A DNA stretch of 64,000 nt from Achromobacter xylosoxidans A8 (GCF_000165835.1 NC_014640.1:4216001-4280000), one strand, 5' to 3'. Positions 39,429-49,112 are shown, counted from the stretch's first letter. Numbers and translations: made by a program. The notes: generated by a model from the sequence alone, not told the origin.

Positions 39429-40232
39429 ATGACCCAAGGACTTCCCGTCTTCCAGACGCTGTTTCTGGAGACCGACGGCGCAATCGCGACCGTGACGCTG
39501 AACCGCCCCGATGCCCTGAATGCCATCGACGTGGCGCTGGCGCAGGACCTGCAAGGCGCCGCGCAATGGCTGGAAACGCGCGATGAAATCCGCGCGGTCC
39601 TGCTGCGCGCCACCGGCAAGGCTTTCTGCGCCGGCGGCGACATCAGCATGTTCATGGGCGACCCGGCCCAGGTGCGCGCCACGCTGCTGGACCTGTTCAC
39701 GCCGTTGAACGATTTCATCGCGCGCATCGCCCGCATGGACAAGGTCTGGATCGCCCAGGTGCACGGCATCGCCGCGGGCGCGGGCCTGTCGCTGGTGCTG
39801 GCCTGCGACCTGGCCATCGCCGATGCCGAGGCCCGCTTCATGACGGCCTATCTCAAGCTTGGAGCGACGCCGGACGCCGGCATGACGCACGGCCTCACGC
39901 GGGTGCTGGGCGCCCGACGCGCGCTGGACCTGCTGCTGCGCCATGACGCCTTCTCCGCGAACGACGCGCTGGCCTGGGGCATCGTCACGCGTACCGCCGC
40001 ATCCGGCGAACTTGCCCAAGCGGCGCAAGCCTATGCGCAGGACATCGCCCGCCACGCGCCGCACGGCATCGCCGGCGCCAAGGACCTGTTGCGTTCGGCC
40101 GAGCACGCCACGCTGGAAACCCAGCTGGCCGAAGAAACGGCGCGCTTTTTGGACACGGCTGCGCGCCAGGATTTCGCCGAAGGCGTGCGGGCGTTCCGCG
40201 AGAAGCGGACGCCGCAGTTCAAGGGAAAGTAG
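39429..40232 (+). CDS. Enoyl-CoA hydratase/isomerase family protein
   Basis: This 267-residue crotonase-fold protein has the oxyanion-hole segments A-F-C-A-G-G-D-I near residue 66 and [10 protein letters not shown] near residue 115. Where classic hydratases have a catalytic Glu, the sequence reads [10 protein letters not shown], which is closer to PaaG-like isomerases that use Asp. It is divergent from the transporter/ligase/thiolase operon and shares its control region, so it probably supplies the missing beta-oxidation-like step. GGAG lies close upstream of the ATG. Confidence 0.88.
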   Translation: MTQGLPVFQTLFLETDGAIATVTLNRPDALNAIDVALAQDLQGAAQWLETRDEIRAVLLRATGKAFCAGGDISMFMGDPAQVRATLLDLFTPLNDFIARIARMDKVWIAQVHGIAAGAGLSLVLACDLAIADAEARFMTAYLKLGATPDAGMTHGLTRVLGARRALDLLLRHDAFSANDALAWGIVTRTAASGELAQAAQAYAQDIARHAPHGIAGAKDLLRSAEHATLETQLAEETARFLDTAARQDFAEGVRAFREKRTPQFKGK

Positions 40233-40258
40233 GCCAATGCACGCACGCGGCGCCGGCT

Positions 40259-41044
40259 CTACCCGCCGTTGCGCAGCCCGCTCCAGTCCGGCGCGCGCTT
40301 TTGCACGAAGGCGCTCAAGCCCTCGCGCGCCTCGGGCGTGGCGGCTGCATTGCAGAACACTTCGACCGCCGTCGCCACCCTGCGACGGTATTCGTTGTCG
40401 TTGCTGTAGACGAAGGCGCGCCGCCCCATCGCCAGGACTTGCGGCGGCTTGTCCGCCAGCGAGCGCGCCAGCAGGCGGGCCTGCTCCAGCAATTGCGCCG
40501 CGGGCGCGACGCGCGCCACCAGCCCCAGCCCGTGCGCCTCTTGCGCATCGAAGATGCGCCCGGTGAACAGCAGGTCGAACGCCCGGTGCTTGCCCACGAT
40601 GCCCGGTAGGTGCACGTAGTGGATCGCCGGCAAGACGCCGACATCGATTTCCGGATAGCCGAAAGTGGCGGTATCCGCGGCCACCACCAGGTCGCTGGAA
40701 ATGGCCACCGTCATGCCGCCGCCGCGCACCGCGCCCGACACCACCGAGATCGAGGGCTTCGTCAGGTTGAACTGCGTGTCGTAGAGCTTGATGTACAGCT
40801 TGGACAACAGCGCATGAATCCGCGCCGGCGTGCTGTCCAGCAACTTCTTCATGTCCAGCCCGGCGCAGAAGCGCCCAGGCAAATCGCTGGCCAGCAGCAC
40901 GGCGCGCACCGCGGGATCGGCATTGGCCCGTTCCAGCGCGGCGATCAGCGCGTCCAGCATGTCTTCGTCCAGCGCATTGACGGGCGCATGGCACATATGG
41001 ATTTCCGCAATCCGATCGCGGACTTCGTATCGCAGGAATGTCAT
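40259..41044 (-). CDS. Enoyl-CoA hydratase/isomerase family protein
   Basis: This 261-residue crotonase-fold protein has an N-terminal A-P-V-N-A-L-D, the C-A-G-L-D-M-K oxyanion segment and V-R-G-G-G-M-T-V-A-I. The catalytic region is Y-P-E-I-D-V-G-V-L-P-A-I-H, keeping one Glu. It is the last gene of an operon with a Bug-type receptor and a class III CoA-transferase (14-bp gap). The set suggests that a carboxylic acid is captured, converted to its CoA thioester and then hydrated or isomerised. It is convergent with the neighbouring hydratase and only distantly similar to it. Confidence 0.88.
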   Translation of the reverse strand: MTFLRYEVRDRIAEIHMCHAPVNALDEDMLDALIAALERANADPAVRAVLLASDLPGRFCAGLDMKKLLDSTPARIHALLSKLYIKLYDTQFNLTKPSISVVSGAVRGGGMTVAISSDLVVAADTATFGYPEIDVGVLPAIHYVHLPGIVGKHRAFDLLFTGRIFDAQEAHGLGLVARVAPAAQLLEQARLLARSLADKPPQVLAMGRRAFVYSNDNEYRRRVATAVEVFCNAAATPEAREGLSAFVQKRAPDWSGLRNGG

Positions 41045-41058
41045 CTGTCTTCTCGCAT

Positions 41059-42270
41059 TCAGGAATGGGTTTGCACGCTGCCCGACGCCAGCAGCGCTTC
41101 GATTTCAGCTTGCGCGTAGCCCAGCTCGGCCAGGACTTCGCGAGTGTGCTCACCCAGCACGGGCGCGGGCAGCGCAGCCTGGCGAGGCTGGCGGCCGAAC
41201 CGTATCGGCAGGCCGACGTTGCGGACCTCGCCCAGCACCTTGTGCTCACTCTTGACGATCAGTTCGCGGGCAGCGACCTGCGGATGCGCCAGCGCTTCGT
41301 CCAGCGTGTGGATGGCGGAACAAGCAATGCCCGCGGGCTTGAGCGCATCCAGCCATTGCGCCACGCTGCGCGTCTGCATGCGCGCCTGGACCAGCGCGAC
41401 CGTCTCGGCAAAATGGCGGACCCGGTCGGCGTTGGTCGCGAATTGGGGCGCATCGACATGGTCCTGCAGTCCCGCGACCGCGCAAAAGCGCTGCCATTGC
41501 GCATCGTTGCCCACGCCCAGCATGATGTCTCCATCGGCCGCGCGAAACGCCTGATAAGGGCACATGGCCGGATGGCCCGTGCCCATGCGGCGCGGAATCT
41601 GGCCGGTGCGCCAGTAGTTCTGCGCCATGTACGACATCAGGCCAAGCGAAGTGTCCAATAGGGAAACGTCCAGATACTGTCCCTTGCCGGTCTGGCTGCG
41701 CTCCAGCAGCGCGGCCAGGATCCCGCTCAGCGCGAACGAGCCCGTGCCCAGGTCCACCGGCGAGAAGCTGGCGCGCGCGAAATTTCCATCAGGCTCGCCC
41801 ATGGTGCTGATCATGCCGCTGAAGGCCTGCAGCATGACGTCATAGCCCGGCTCCTCGCCCATCGGGCCCTCGCGGCCATAGCCCGATATCTCGCAGTACA
41901 CCAGACGGGGATTGAGGCCGCTGAGCGTCTCGTAATCCACGCCCAGGCGCGCGGCGGTCTTGCCGCCAAAGCCCTGCAACACCACATCCGACTGTTGCGC
42001 GAGGCGGTGCACCACGGCGCGCCCTGCCGGCGTCTTGAGATCCACGGCCAGGCTGCGCTTGTTGTGGTTCACCGCCAGGAAAGTTGCGGATTGGCCGGCA
42101 TCCTGCGGCAGCCAGGCGCGCGTGTCGTCGCCCTTGCCCACGGGTTCGACCTTGATCACCCGCGCGCCCAGTTCGCCCAGATACTGGCCGCATAGCGGCC
42201 CGGCCAGCACCTTGCTCAGGTCCAGGACGGTGATGTTCTTCAACGGCATCATGCGTGCTTCAGTCGACAT
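41059..42270 (-). CDS. Class III CoA-transferase (CaiB/BaiF family)
   Basis: This 403-residue enzyme has the family's opening V-L-D-L-S-K-V-L-A-G-P-L-C-G-Q-Y-L-G-E-L-G-A, then V-I-K-V-E-P and N-H-N-K-R-S-L-A-V-D-L-K. The catalytic Asp should lie in the region S-F-S-P-V-D-L-G-T-G-S-F. It moves CoA between acids, for example from succinyl-CoA. I place the start at 42270, two bases after the Bug gene's stop; a further upstream ATG would overlap that gene, and Met7/Met8 are later alternatives. Context: Bug receptor upstream, enoyl-CoA hydratase downstream. Confidence 0.88.
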   Translation of the reverse strand: MSTEARMMPLKNITVLDLSKVLAGPLCGQYLGELGARVIKVEPVGKGDDTRAWLPQDAGQSATFLAVNHNKRSLAVDLKTPAGRAVVHRLAQQSDVVLQGFGGKTAARLGVDYETLSGLNPRLVYCEISGYGREGPMGEEPGYDVMLQAFSGMISTMGEPDGNFARASFSPVDLGTGSFALSGILAALLERSQTGKGQYLDVSLLDTSLGLMSYMAQNYWRTGQIPRRMGTGHPAMCPYQAFRAADGDIMLGVGNDAQWQRFCAVAGLQDHVDAPQFATNADRVRHFAETVALVQARMQTRSVAQWLDALKPAGIACSAIHTLDEALAHPQVAARELIVKSEHKVLGEVRNVGLPIRFGRQPRQAALPAPVLGEHTREVLAELGYAQAEIEALLASGSVQTHS

Positions 42271-42272
42271 GA

Positions 42273-43247
42273 TTACTGCTCGCCCTTCAGGCCGATGGTT
42301 TGCGCAGCCTGGGTCCATTGCGCGGTTTCGCGCTTGAAGAACGCATCCAGTTCGGCGGGAGCGACTCGGAAAGCCTCCGCGCCGCGCTCCTGCATCGCCT
42401 TGCGGTAGGCATCGCTCGCGACCACTCGGGCCACGGCCTCGCGCAGCTTCTGCACCACGTCCGGCGGGGTGCCCGCAGGAGTCTGCAGGGAGAACCAGAA
42501 TTTGAGATCCAGGCTGGGATAGCCCGCCTCCTTCAGCGTGGGCACGTCCGGCAACAAGGGCGAACGCTCGGCGGCGGTAATCGCCAGCGCCCTCAGCCGG
42601 CCGCCTTGCACCTGGCCGAGGCTGGTCGACATGCTGTCGAACAGGAAATCGACCTGCCCGCCGATGACGTCGGTCACGGCGTTCGCGCTGCCCTTGTAAG
42701 CCACGCCCACGGCCTGAAAACCCGCAAGCTTCTGCAACGACGCGCCATAGACGTGCGGCGAACTGCCGGGGCCGAAGGTGGCATAGCTGAGCCCGTTCTT
42801 CATGTCGCGGCCGCGCTGGACCAGCTCGGCCAAGGTCTTGACCGGCGTGCGCTCGGGATTGACCACCAGCAGATTGGGCATGGCGCCCGTCGTGCCGACC
42901 GGCACATAGTCCTGCAGCGGAGCCATCTTCGCGCTCGGGTACATCAGCGGATTGATGGCCTGCATGGCCACCGTGTTGTGCATCAGCGTATAGCCATCCG
43001 CGGGACCGTTCAGCACGCTCTGGTAGCCGACATTGCCGCTGGCACCCGGCTTGTTCTGCACGATGACCTGCTGCCCCAACTCGCGCGCCAGAGGCTCGGC
43101 CACCAGGCGCGCGATGAAATCAGTCGGACCGCCGGCCGAAAACGGCACGACCAGCGTAATTGGCTTGGCAGGCCAGGTACCTGCCAACGCCGGGCCGGAC
43201 AGCGCCGCCGCAGCCGCGCAAGCGGCAAGAATTCTTTGGAACGCCAT
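42273..43247 (-). CDS. Bug/TctC family periplasmic substrate-binding protein
   Basis: This 324-residue protein has a signal peptide (cleavage near A-L-A-G-T-W) followed by the Bug hallmark W-P-A-K-P-I-T-L-V-V-P-F-S-A-G-G. Later segments G-P-G-S-S-P-H-V and G-G-Q-V-D-F-L-F-D are also typical. Bug proteins bind small carboxylates and are greatly expanded in Bordetella-related bacteria. Many, as here, lie without TctA/B membrane genes and beside catabolic genes. It is divergent from a LysR regulator and opens the CoA-transferase operon. Confidence 0.92.
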   Translation of the reverse strand: MAFQRILAACAAAAALSGPALAGTWPAKPITLVVPFSAGGPTDFIARLVAEPLARELGQQVIVQNKPGASGNVGYQSVLNGPADGYTLMHNTVAMQAINPLMYPSAKMAPLQDYVPVGTTGAMPNLLVVNPERTPVKTLAELVQRGRDMKNGLSYATFGPGSSPHVYGASLQKLAGFQAVGVAYKGSANAVTDVIGGQVDFLFDSMSTSLGQVQGGRLRALAITAAERSPLLPDVPTLKEAGYPSLDLKFWFSLQTPAGTPPDVVQKLREAVARVVASDAYRKAMQERGAEAFRVAPAELDAFFKRETAQWTQAAQTIGLKGEQ

Positions 43248-43299
43248 GATGTCTCCGTTGTGTTCTTAGAGGGATGGCGTCCATTATGCGAAGCGTCTT

Positions 43300-43327
43300 G
43301 ATATATTAGAAATACCGTTTAAATATG
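43300..43327. promoter_or_regulatory. AT-rich divergent control region, possible LysR site
   Basis: An AT-rich island in otherwise GC-rich DNA has ATATT (43303-43307) and AATAT (43322-43326) as inverted ends flanking AGAAATACCGTTTA. It sits between the divergent Bug and LysR starts, where a LysR-type operator and the two promoters would be expected. The match to T-N11-A is not compelling. Confidence 0.3.
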
Positions 43328-43376
43328 CAGGCCATAATAAATTTGTGATGGCCTGCCTGCACGAGGTTCACGCATC

Positions 43377-44336
43377 ATGTCGATGTCCATCCGCGCGATG
43401 CAATGCTTTGTCGCCGTGGTTTCCACTGGATCGATCAGCCGCGCCGCCGCCGCGCTCCATGTCGCGCAACCCGCGCTAAGCCTGCTGATACGCAATCTGG
43501 AAGAGGATCTGGGCGTGGTGCTGTTGCATCGCAGCGCCCGCGGGGTCACGCCAACGGCTGCGGGATCGCGCATGCTGGCGCACGCGCGCGAGATACTTGG
43601 CCGCATCGACGCGGCGCGCGCCGACGTGCGCGAAGACCTCAGCGCACCGCGCGGGACCGTCTCGCTGGCCATGTCCATGTCCATGGCCAAACTGCTCACC
43701 GTGCCGCTCCTGCGCTTTTCCCTGGAACACTGGCCCGGCGTCTACCTGAAGATCATCGAGTCCAGCACCGGGTACATCCCGGGCTTCGTCAGTTCCGGCC
43801 ATGCCGACCTGGGACTGACCTTCAGCGACGACGCCTCGGTCGACCTGCGCTTCCAGTACCTGATAGATGAAGAACTGGTCGTGGTTTCGCCGCCGTCGGC
43901 CAAGCCGCGCAAAAAGCCGGCCCCAGCCGCGCTACGTGCGCTGCCGGTCATGGATCTGCACGCGCTCGCCGAATTGCCGCTGGTATTGCCTGGCAGCCAG
44001 CACAGCCTGCGCCGCCTGCTGGACCAGTATCAACAACAGGAGCGCGCCGAATTCCGCGTCATTGCCGAGGCCAACGCCATTCCGCAACTGATCGAACTGG
44101 CGCAGGCTGGCATCGCGCACACCATCCTGTCTTACGCGGCGGTGCACCAGGAAGCCGCGCGCGGCGAGGTCATCCTGCACCGCATCGTCAAGCCGCGCCT
44201 GGCGCGGCCCGTGTTCCTGTGCAGGTCCGATGTCCTGCCATTGTCCATGGCAGCATCCGCCGTGGCCGACCGGGTCAGCCGCATCATCACGGACTCCCGA
44301 CCTGGCGACGCGCCCACCCGGGCCAGGTTCAGATGA
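43377..44336 (+). CDS. LysR family transcriptional regulator
   Basis: This 319-residue regulator has an N-terminal winged helix (about residues 5-62: I-R-A-M-Q-C-F-V-A-V-V... S-R-A-A-A-A-L-H-V-A-Q-P-A-L-S) and a substrate-binding domain resembling NAC/CynR-type members (F-V-S-S-G-H-A-D-L-G-L-T). It is divergent from the Bug/CoA-transferase/hydratase operon and is presumably its activator, responding to the substrate or its CoA ester. Its end overlaps the convergent methylglyoxal-synthase-like gene by 8 bp. Confidence 0.9.
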   Translation: MSMSIRAMQCFVAVVSTGSISRAAAALHVAQPALSLLIRNLEEDLGVVLLHRSARGVTPTAAGSRMLAHAREILGRIDAARADVREDLSAPRGTVSLAMSMSMAKLLTVPLLRFSLEHWPGVYLKIIESSTGYIPGFVSSGHADLGLTFSDDASVDLRFQYLIDEELVVVSPPSAKPRKKPAPAALRALPVMDLHALAELPLVLPGSQHSLRRLLDQYQQQERAEFRVIAEANAIPQLIELAQAGIAHTILSYAAVHQEAARGEVILHRIVKPRLARPVFLCRSDVLPLSMAASAVADRVSRIITDSRPGDAPTRARFR

Positions 44337-45213
44337 CGCGCTTTTCCACCGCCTGCGCCCAGCGCCGCGCCACCACCGGCGAAGTGGCGCAGGTCGCGGA
44401 CTCGGTCACCACGCGCACCGCGCGTTCCAGCAGCTGGATGTCGGCCTCGTGCTGGCGGGCCACATGCGGATCTTCGAAGAAGATCACGCGCTGGCATTGG
44501 TGTTCCAGCACCAGCTCCGCGATCTGGGCGTCGCCGCCCAGCGGCCCGCTCAGGTAGCGGTGCACCCAGGGCGTATCCTTGGGCCAGCCGCGCGACCAGG
44601 CCAGGTCGTTCAAGCGGCCGCCGGTGGTGCCTGTGGCCACGCGCCGCGCAAACCGCGACAGCACGTCGAAATGCTCGCTGGCGAACGCCACCATCTCGTC
44701 CTTGAGCGCATCGTGGGCGATCAGCGCCACGGTCTGGCCGGTGAAGTTGAAATGGCGCGAAGCCGAGACATCCGGCGGCAAGCCGGCATGGACGCGTTCG
44801 ACTTCCATCCATTCGATGGCGCCCGCGAGCGTCGAAATGAACGGACGGCCGTGCGTGATGCACTGGCGCTTGAGCGCCAGCGCCTCCGGGAAAATCGATG
44901 ACGGGTCGACGGGATCGATCAGGTAGATCGCGCCGTCGAACGGCGCCTGCCCGTCGCGCCCTTCCGTCACCCGGGCCACCAGCTTCATCAAGCCGCCCTC
45001 ACGGCCGTAGGGATAGCGGATCAGCCCACCGTAGCCCTGCAGCATGCCCTCGCGCACGATCGCATCGTGGGTGCGGCCGACGGTGTGCAGCTGCACCCCC
45101 AGCTCGCGTATCGTGCCCGAACATGCGCGCAGCCAGGTAAACAGCGCGGCATCGGGAGTTTCGTGGTGCAGCCGGTTGGCGGCCAGGCCAAAGCGCAATT
45201 GGGCAGCGGGCAT
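44329..45213 (-). CDS. Methylglyoxal synthase-like protein with apparent tandem MGS domains
   Basis: The protein has 294 residues from the ATG at 45213; E. coli MgsA has about 150. Residues 160-272 align with MgsA: A-H167-D168, A-T194-G-T196-T, L-S-G-P-L-G-G-D228 and H255-E-A-D258, so the catalytic and phosphate-binding residues are all present. Residues 6-135 look like a second, degenerate copy: the HD pair is A-N, the T-G-T-T loop is V-G-R-T-H-D, and L-I-D-P mirrors F-F-E-D-P. The enzyme would turn dihydroxyacetone phosphate into methylglyoxal. The frame is open up to 45315, but that end lies next to the isc terminator. The ribosome-binding site is poor, so the start is uncertain. Confidence 0.75.
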   Translation of the reverse strand: MPAAQLRFGLAANRLHHETPDAALFTWLRACSGTIRELGVQLHTVGRTHDAIVREGMLQGYGGLIRYPYGREGGLMKLVARVTEGRDGQAPFDGAIYLIDPVDPSSIFPEALALKRQCITHGRPFISTLAGAIEWMEVERVHAGLPPDVSASRHFNFTGQTVALIAHDALKDEMVAFASEHFDVLSRFARRVATGTTGGRLNDLAWSRGWPKDTPWVHRYLSGPLGGDAQIAELVLEHQCQRVIFFEDPHVARQHEADIQLLERAVRVVTESATCATSPVVARRWAQAVEKRVI

Positions 45214-45315
45214 CGGTGGACTCAGGGAGGTAGGGACGACAGGAAGATCCTTGATGATACCGTGGCGGACATGGCCGCGGCGGGTTCGGCCCGCATCTGC
45301 AGCGCTCCAAAACAA

Positions 45316-45341
45316 AAAACGCTCCCCGCAGGGAGCGTTTT
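45316..45341 (-). terminator. Rho-independent terminator of isc operon
   Basis: AAAACGCTCCC / loop CGCA / GGGAGCGTTTT forms an 11-bp stem with poly-T on the minus strand beyond it, 12 bp after the iscX stop. It closes the isc transcript before the methylglyoxal-synthase-like gene. Confidence 0.85.
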
Positions 45342-45352
45342 CGACTCAGCGA

Positions 45353-45547
45353 TCAATCCGCCTCATCGATCCAGGCCATCTGGATGGCCTCCAGGATCTT
45401 TTCACCACAATGCGCGGGGTCGTCGTTGAAGCCCGGCAAGGCCAGGACCCACTCGCGCAGCTGCACGAAACGCAGCGTCTTGGGATCCTCGTCGGGGTGC
45501 GCGTCGAGCAGCGCTTCGGCGATCTGGTAGGTGTCGGTCCACTTCAT
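45353..45547 (-). CDS. iscX: Iron-sulfur cluster assembly protein IscX
   Basis: This 64-residue acidic protein starts M-K-W-T-D and contains I-A-E-A-L-L-D-A-H-P-D-E-D-P and R-F-V-Q-L-R-E-W, the IscX/YfhJ signature. It binds IscS and iron and tunes cluster assembly. Its ATG shares a base with the fdx stop (TGATG), so the two are coupled. It is the last gene of the isc operon, followed by a strong terminator. Confidence 0.93.
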   Translation of the reverse strand: MKWTDTYQIAEALLDAHPDEDPKTLRFVQLREWVLALPGFNDDPAHCGEKILEAIQMAWIDEAD

Positions 45548-45888
45548 CAATGGCCCTCTTTGGCGTGGTTGATGGTGTACTTGGGAATCTCGACCGTCAG
45601 GTCGGCGTCGGTCACCAGCGCCTGGCAAGACAGGCGCGAGGTCGGGGTCAGGCCCCAGGCCTTGTCCAGCAGATCCTCTTCGTCGTCGGTGGCGTCTTCC
45701 AGCGAAGAGTAGCCCTGCTTGACCACCACGTGACAGGTCGTGCACGCACACGAGAGTTCGCAGGCGTGTTCGATATCGATGTGGTTGTCCAGCAGCACGC
45801 GGCAGATCGACACGCCCTTCGGCGCGTCTTCGATTACGGCGCCTTCCGGGCAGTAGTCGGGATGAGGCAATACAGTCAGTTTCGGCAT
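45547..45888 (-). CDS. fdx: ISC-type [2Fe-2S] ferredoxin
   Basis: This 113-residue adrenodoxin-type ferredoxin has cluster ligands in C-E-L-S-C-A-C-T-T-C (three of these Cys) and a fourth in L-S-C-Q-A-L. It begins with the typical M-P-K-L-T-V-L-P-H. It donates electrons during Fe-S assembly on IscU. It starts 9 bp after hscA and overlaps iscX, in the standard isc order. Confidence 0.95.
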   Translation of the reverse strand: MPKLTVLPHPDYCPEGAVIEDAPKGVSICRVLLDNHIDIEHACELSCACTTCHVVVKQGYSSLEDATDDEEDLLDKAWGLTPTSRLSCQALVTDADLTVEIPKYTINHAKEGH

Positions 45889-45897
45889 AGCGTGTTA

Positions 45898-47760
45898 TCA
45901 GGCAATCTCATCAAGTTTGCGGCCCGCCAGCGCGGCGCGGATGCTGCGATCCATCCGGCGCGCAGCGAAATCATCGGTCGCGGCCGACAAGGCCTGGACT
46001 GCGTCCTTCACCGTGTCCACGTCCTGGGCGTCCTGGGCTGCCATGGCGGCCTGCAGGCATTCGTCCACGCGCTTGCGTTCCTCGGCGTCCAGCAAGTCGC
46101 CGTCGGCGGCCAGCGCGGCCTGCACCGACTCGACCAACTGGCGGGCGTCCACTTGTTGCTCCCGCAGCATGCGGGCGCGGGCATCGGTATCGGCTTGCGC
46201 CACGCTGTCGGCCAGCATCTGCGCGATCTCGTCATCCGTGAGGCCGTAGGACGGCTTGACGGACACCATGGCCTCGACGCCTTTGCTCTGTTCGCGCGCG
46301 GTCACGCTCAGCAGGCCGTCGGCGTCCACCTGGAAGGTCACGCGGATGCGCGCGGCGCCAGCCACCATGGGCGGAATGCCGCGCAGTTCGAAACGGGCCA
46401 GCGAGCGCGAATCGGCGACCAGGTCGCGTTCGCCCTGCACCACGTGGATGCTCATGGCCGTCTGGCCATCCTTGAAGGTCGTGAATTCCTGCGCGCGCGC
46501 CACGGGGATGGTGCTGTTGCGCGGGATGATGCGCTCCACCAGGCCGCCCATGGTTTCCAGTCCCAGCGACAGCGGAATCACGTCCAGCAGCAGCCAGTCC
46601 TCGCCAGGCGCACGATTGCCTGCCAGCAGATTGGCCTGCAAGGCGGCGCCCAATGCCACCACCTGGTCCGGATCCAGATCGGTCAATGGCTGCGAGCCGA
46701 ACAGCTTGCCCACGGCCGCGCGCACGACCGGCATGCGCGTGGCGCCGCCGACCATCACCACGCCGCGCACGTCGGCCGGCGTCAGCGCAGCGTCGCGCAA
46801 GGCGCGGCGCGCGCAGTCCAGCGTACGGACGATGAGAGGCTGGGCCAATTCTTCGAATGCCGCCCGCGTCAGGCTCGTGTCCACGGTCCTGCCGTCGGAC
46901 AATGCCAGCTTCAGGCTGGCGGCATCCGCATCCGACAAGGCTTCGCGCGCGGCGCGCGCCGACATCAGCAGGCGGCGGCGATCCGCCGGCGTAAACTCGC
47001 CGGGAGCAAGCCCCGCCACCACATGATCGACGATCAACGCATCGAAGTCGTCGCCGCCCAGCGCGGTATCGCCGCCCGTGGCGATGACTTCGAACACGCC
47101 CTGGGTCAGGCGCAGAATGGAAATATCGAATGTGCCGCCGCCCAGGTCGTACACGGCATACACGCCTTCGGCGGCATTATCCAGGCCGTAGGCGATGGCC
47201 GCCGCCGTCGGTTCATTCAGCAGGCGCAGTACGTTCAGACCAGCCAGACGGGCGGCGTCGCGCGTGGCCTGGCGTTGCGCGTCATCGAAATAAGCGGGCA
47301 CAGTGATGACGGCGCCGACCAGATCGTCGCCCAACACGTCTTCGGCACGCTGGCGCAGGACGGCAAGGATCTGCGCCGATACTTCGACCGGGCTCAGGTC
47401 GCCCTGGACGGTGCGGATGCGCACCATGCCGGGCGCGTCCACGAATTCGTAGGGCGCGCGGCTGGCGCGCGCCTCTTCCAGCGAACGGCCCATGAACCGC
47501 TTGACCGAAACAACGGTGTTCAACGGATCCTCGGCCTGCTGCGCCAGCGGCTCGCGGCCCGTGGTGACCTTGCCGCCCGCGAAATAGCGCACGGCGGAAG
47601 GCAGCAAGGCGTGGCCCTGCGCATCCGTCAGCACTTCGGCGACGCTGCTGCGCACAGCCGCGACCAGGGAATTGGTAGTGCCCAGATCAATCCCGACCGC
47701 CAGCTTGCGCTGGTGCGGCGCGGGCGATTCGCCAGGCTCGGATATCTGCAATAAGGCCAT
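45898..47760 (-). CDS. hscA: Hsp70-class chaperone HscA
   Basis: This 620-residue specialised Hsp70 has [10 protein letters not shown] at the N-terminus, [13 protein letters not shown] in the ATPase domain and the substrate-binding domain start near [14 protein letters not shown]. With HscB it releases Fe-S clusters from IscU by binding its L-P-P-V-K motif. It follows hscB by 72 bp and precedes fdx, the standard order. Confidence 0.95.
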   Translation of the reverse strand: MALLQISEPGESPAPHQRKLAVGIDLGTTNSLVAAVRSSVAEVLTDAQGHALLPSAVRYFAGGKVTTGREPLAQQAEDPLNTVVSVKRFMGRSLEEARASRAPYEFVDAPGMVRIRTVQGDLSPVEVSAQILAVLRQRAEDVLGDDLVGAVITVPAYFDDAQRQATRDAARLAGLNVLRLLNEPTAAAIAYGLDNAAEGVYAVYDLGGGTFDISILRLTQGVFEVIATGGDTALGGDDFDALIVDHVVAGLAPGEFTPADRRRLLMSARAAREALSDADAASLKLALSDGRTVDTSLTRAAFEELAQPLIVRTLDCARRALRDAALTPADVRGVVMVGGATRMPVVRAAVGKLFGSQPLTDLDPDQVVALGAALQANLLAGNRAPGEDWLLLDVIPLSLGLETMGGLVERIIPRNSTIPVARAQEFTTFKDGQTAMSIHVVQGERDLVADSRSLARFELRGIPPMVAGAARIRVTFQVDADGLLSVTAREQSKGVEAMVSVKPSYGLTDDEIAQMLADSVAQADTDARARMLREQQVDARQLVESVQAALAADGDLLDAEERKRVDECLQAAMAAQDAQDVDTVKDAVQALSAATDDFAARRMDRSIRAALAGRKLDEIA

Positions 47761-47832
47761 GATTCTGCTTTTATGGTCAGTAGGCGGCGCGATGCCGGCG
47801 CCCGCCTCGCGGGCGCTCCGGCGCGCCCTGGG

Positions 47833-48345
47833 CTATGCGGCGGGCTGGGCGTGCGCCAGTTCTTCCGCCAGCTTCTCCACGAACATCCATTCCCGCACCT
47901 TGAGCCCGGCCGCCGCGTAGTCGCGGTCCTGGTCCAGCAAGCGGGTCAGCGTGGCCCGCATGGTGGCGCGCGCCTGCTGCAACTCCGCTTGCAAGGCCGC
48001 CAGGCCGTCAGCGTCGTCGCGCGCGTCGTCCAGCATCTCGCGCCAGGTCATCTGCTGCATCAGGAACTCGGGGTCCATGGCCGTGTTGCTCTCGGTCTGC
48101 AGGTCCACGCCCGCCTGCTCGCACAGGTAGCGCGCCCGCAGCAAGGGATCGCGCAACAGGCGGTAGGCCTCGTTGGCGCGCGCCGCCCACTGCATGGCGA
48201 CGCGGCGTTCCGCGGGGCTGGCAGTGGCATAGCGGTCGGGATGCACCTGCGCGGCGACAGCGCGCCAGGCGGACTCAAGCGCCTGGGCGTCCAGATCGAA
48301 GCGCGCCGGCAAGCCGAACAGGCTGAAGTGATCGTCTACAGCCAA
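47833..48345 (-). CDS. hscB: Co-chaperone HscB (J-type)
   Basis: This 170-residue protein has an N-terminal J domain including the H-P-D motif (V-H-P-D-R-Y-A) and a C-terminal helical domain that binds IscU. It begins F-S-L-F-G-L-P after a short leader, typical of HscB. It stimulates HscA ATPase. The start is 3 bp after the iscA stop. Confidence 0.94.
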   Translation of the reverse strand: MAVDDHFSLFGLPARFDLDAQALESAWRAVAAQVHPDRYATASPAERRVAMQWAARANEAYRLLRDPLLRARYLCEQAGVDLQTESNTAMDPEFLMQQMTWREMLDDARDDADGLAALQAELQQARATMRATLTRLLDQDRDYAAAGLKVREWMFVEKLAEELAHAQPAA

Positions 48346-48348
48346 GAC

Positions 48349-48672
48349 CTACACCGTGAACGACTCGCCGCAGCCGCAGGTCGCCTTCTCGTTGGGGTTG
48401 CGGAACTTGAAGCCTTCGTTCAGGCCTTCGCGGGCGTAGTCGAGTTCGGTGCCGTCCAGGTAGGACAGGCTTTTCGGGTCGATGAAGACCTTCACGCCGA
48501 AGCTTTCGAACACCACGTCTTCCGGCGCCACGTCGTCCACGTATTCGAGCTTGTAGGCCATGCCGGAGCAGCCCGTGGTCCTAACGCCGAGCCGCAAGCC
48601 GATACCCTTTCCGCGCTTCTGCAAGTAGCGGCCGATATGGGTGGCAGCCTGTTGGGTCAGGGTAACGGACAT
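48349..48672 (-). CDS. iscA: Iron-sulfur cluster assembly protein IscA
   Basis: This 107-residue A-type carrier has the three ligand cysteines at C35 (T-T-G-C-S-G-M), C99 and C101 (C-G-C-G-E-S-F), the same numbers as in E. coli IscA. It carries or donates Fe-S clusters to target proteins. It starts two bases after the iscU stop. Confidence 0.95.
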   Translation of the reverse strand: MSVTLTQQAATHIGRYLQKRGKGIGLRLGVRTTGCSGMAYKLEYVDDVAPEDVVFESFGVKVFIDPKSLSYLDGTELDYAREGLNEGFKFRNPNEKATCGCGESFTV

Positions 48673-48674
48673 GT

Positions 48675-49079
48675 TCAGCCCGCCACAGCTTCGGCCGGGG
48701 CCGTATGCTTTTCTTTGTAGTTCTGCACCGCGGCCTTGATCGCGTCTTCGGCCAGGATGGAACAGTGGACTTTCACGGGCGGCAGGGCCAATTCTTCGGC
48801 GATCTGCGTGTTGCGGATGTTCATCGCTTCGTCCAGGGTCTTGCCCTTGACCCATTCGGTCACGAGCGAGCTGGAAGCGATGGCCGAACCGCAGCCGTAG
48901 GTCTTGAAGCGCGCGTCTTCGATCACGCCGGCTTCGTTCACCTTGATCTGCAGCTTCATCACGTCGCCACAGGCGGGTGCGCCGACCATGCCGGTGCCCA
49001 CCGATTCGTCCGACTTGTCGAACGAACCGACGTTGCGCGGGTTTTCGTAGTGATCCAGAACTTTGGTGCTGTAAGACAT
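48675..49079 (-). CDS. iscU: Fe-S cluster scaffold IscU
   Basis: This 134-residue scaffold protein has the three cluster cysteines in G-A-P-A-C-G-D, T-Y-G-C-G-S-A and V-H-C-S, and the HscA recognition motif L-P-P-V-K just before the last. It starts [17 protein letters not shown], typical of the family. It sits between iscS and iscA. Confidence 0.96.
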   Translation of the reverse strand: MSYSTKVLDHYENPRNVGSFDKSDESVGTGMVGAPACGDVMKLQIKVNEAGVIEDARFKTYGCGSAIASSSLVTEWVKGKTLDEAMNIRNTQIAEELALPPVKVHCSILAEDAIKAAVQNYKEKHTAPAEAVAG

Positions 49080-49112
49080 GTTAATTCTCCACGAATTTCT
49101 AGGCGCGGGCGC

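Noticed and set aside
45550..47754. Long plus-strand open frame opposite fdx and hscA
   Set aside because: No conserved domain; it mirrors the HscA codons. The isc operon on the minus strand explains the region.
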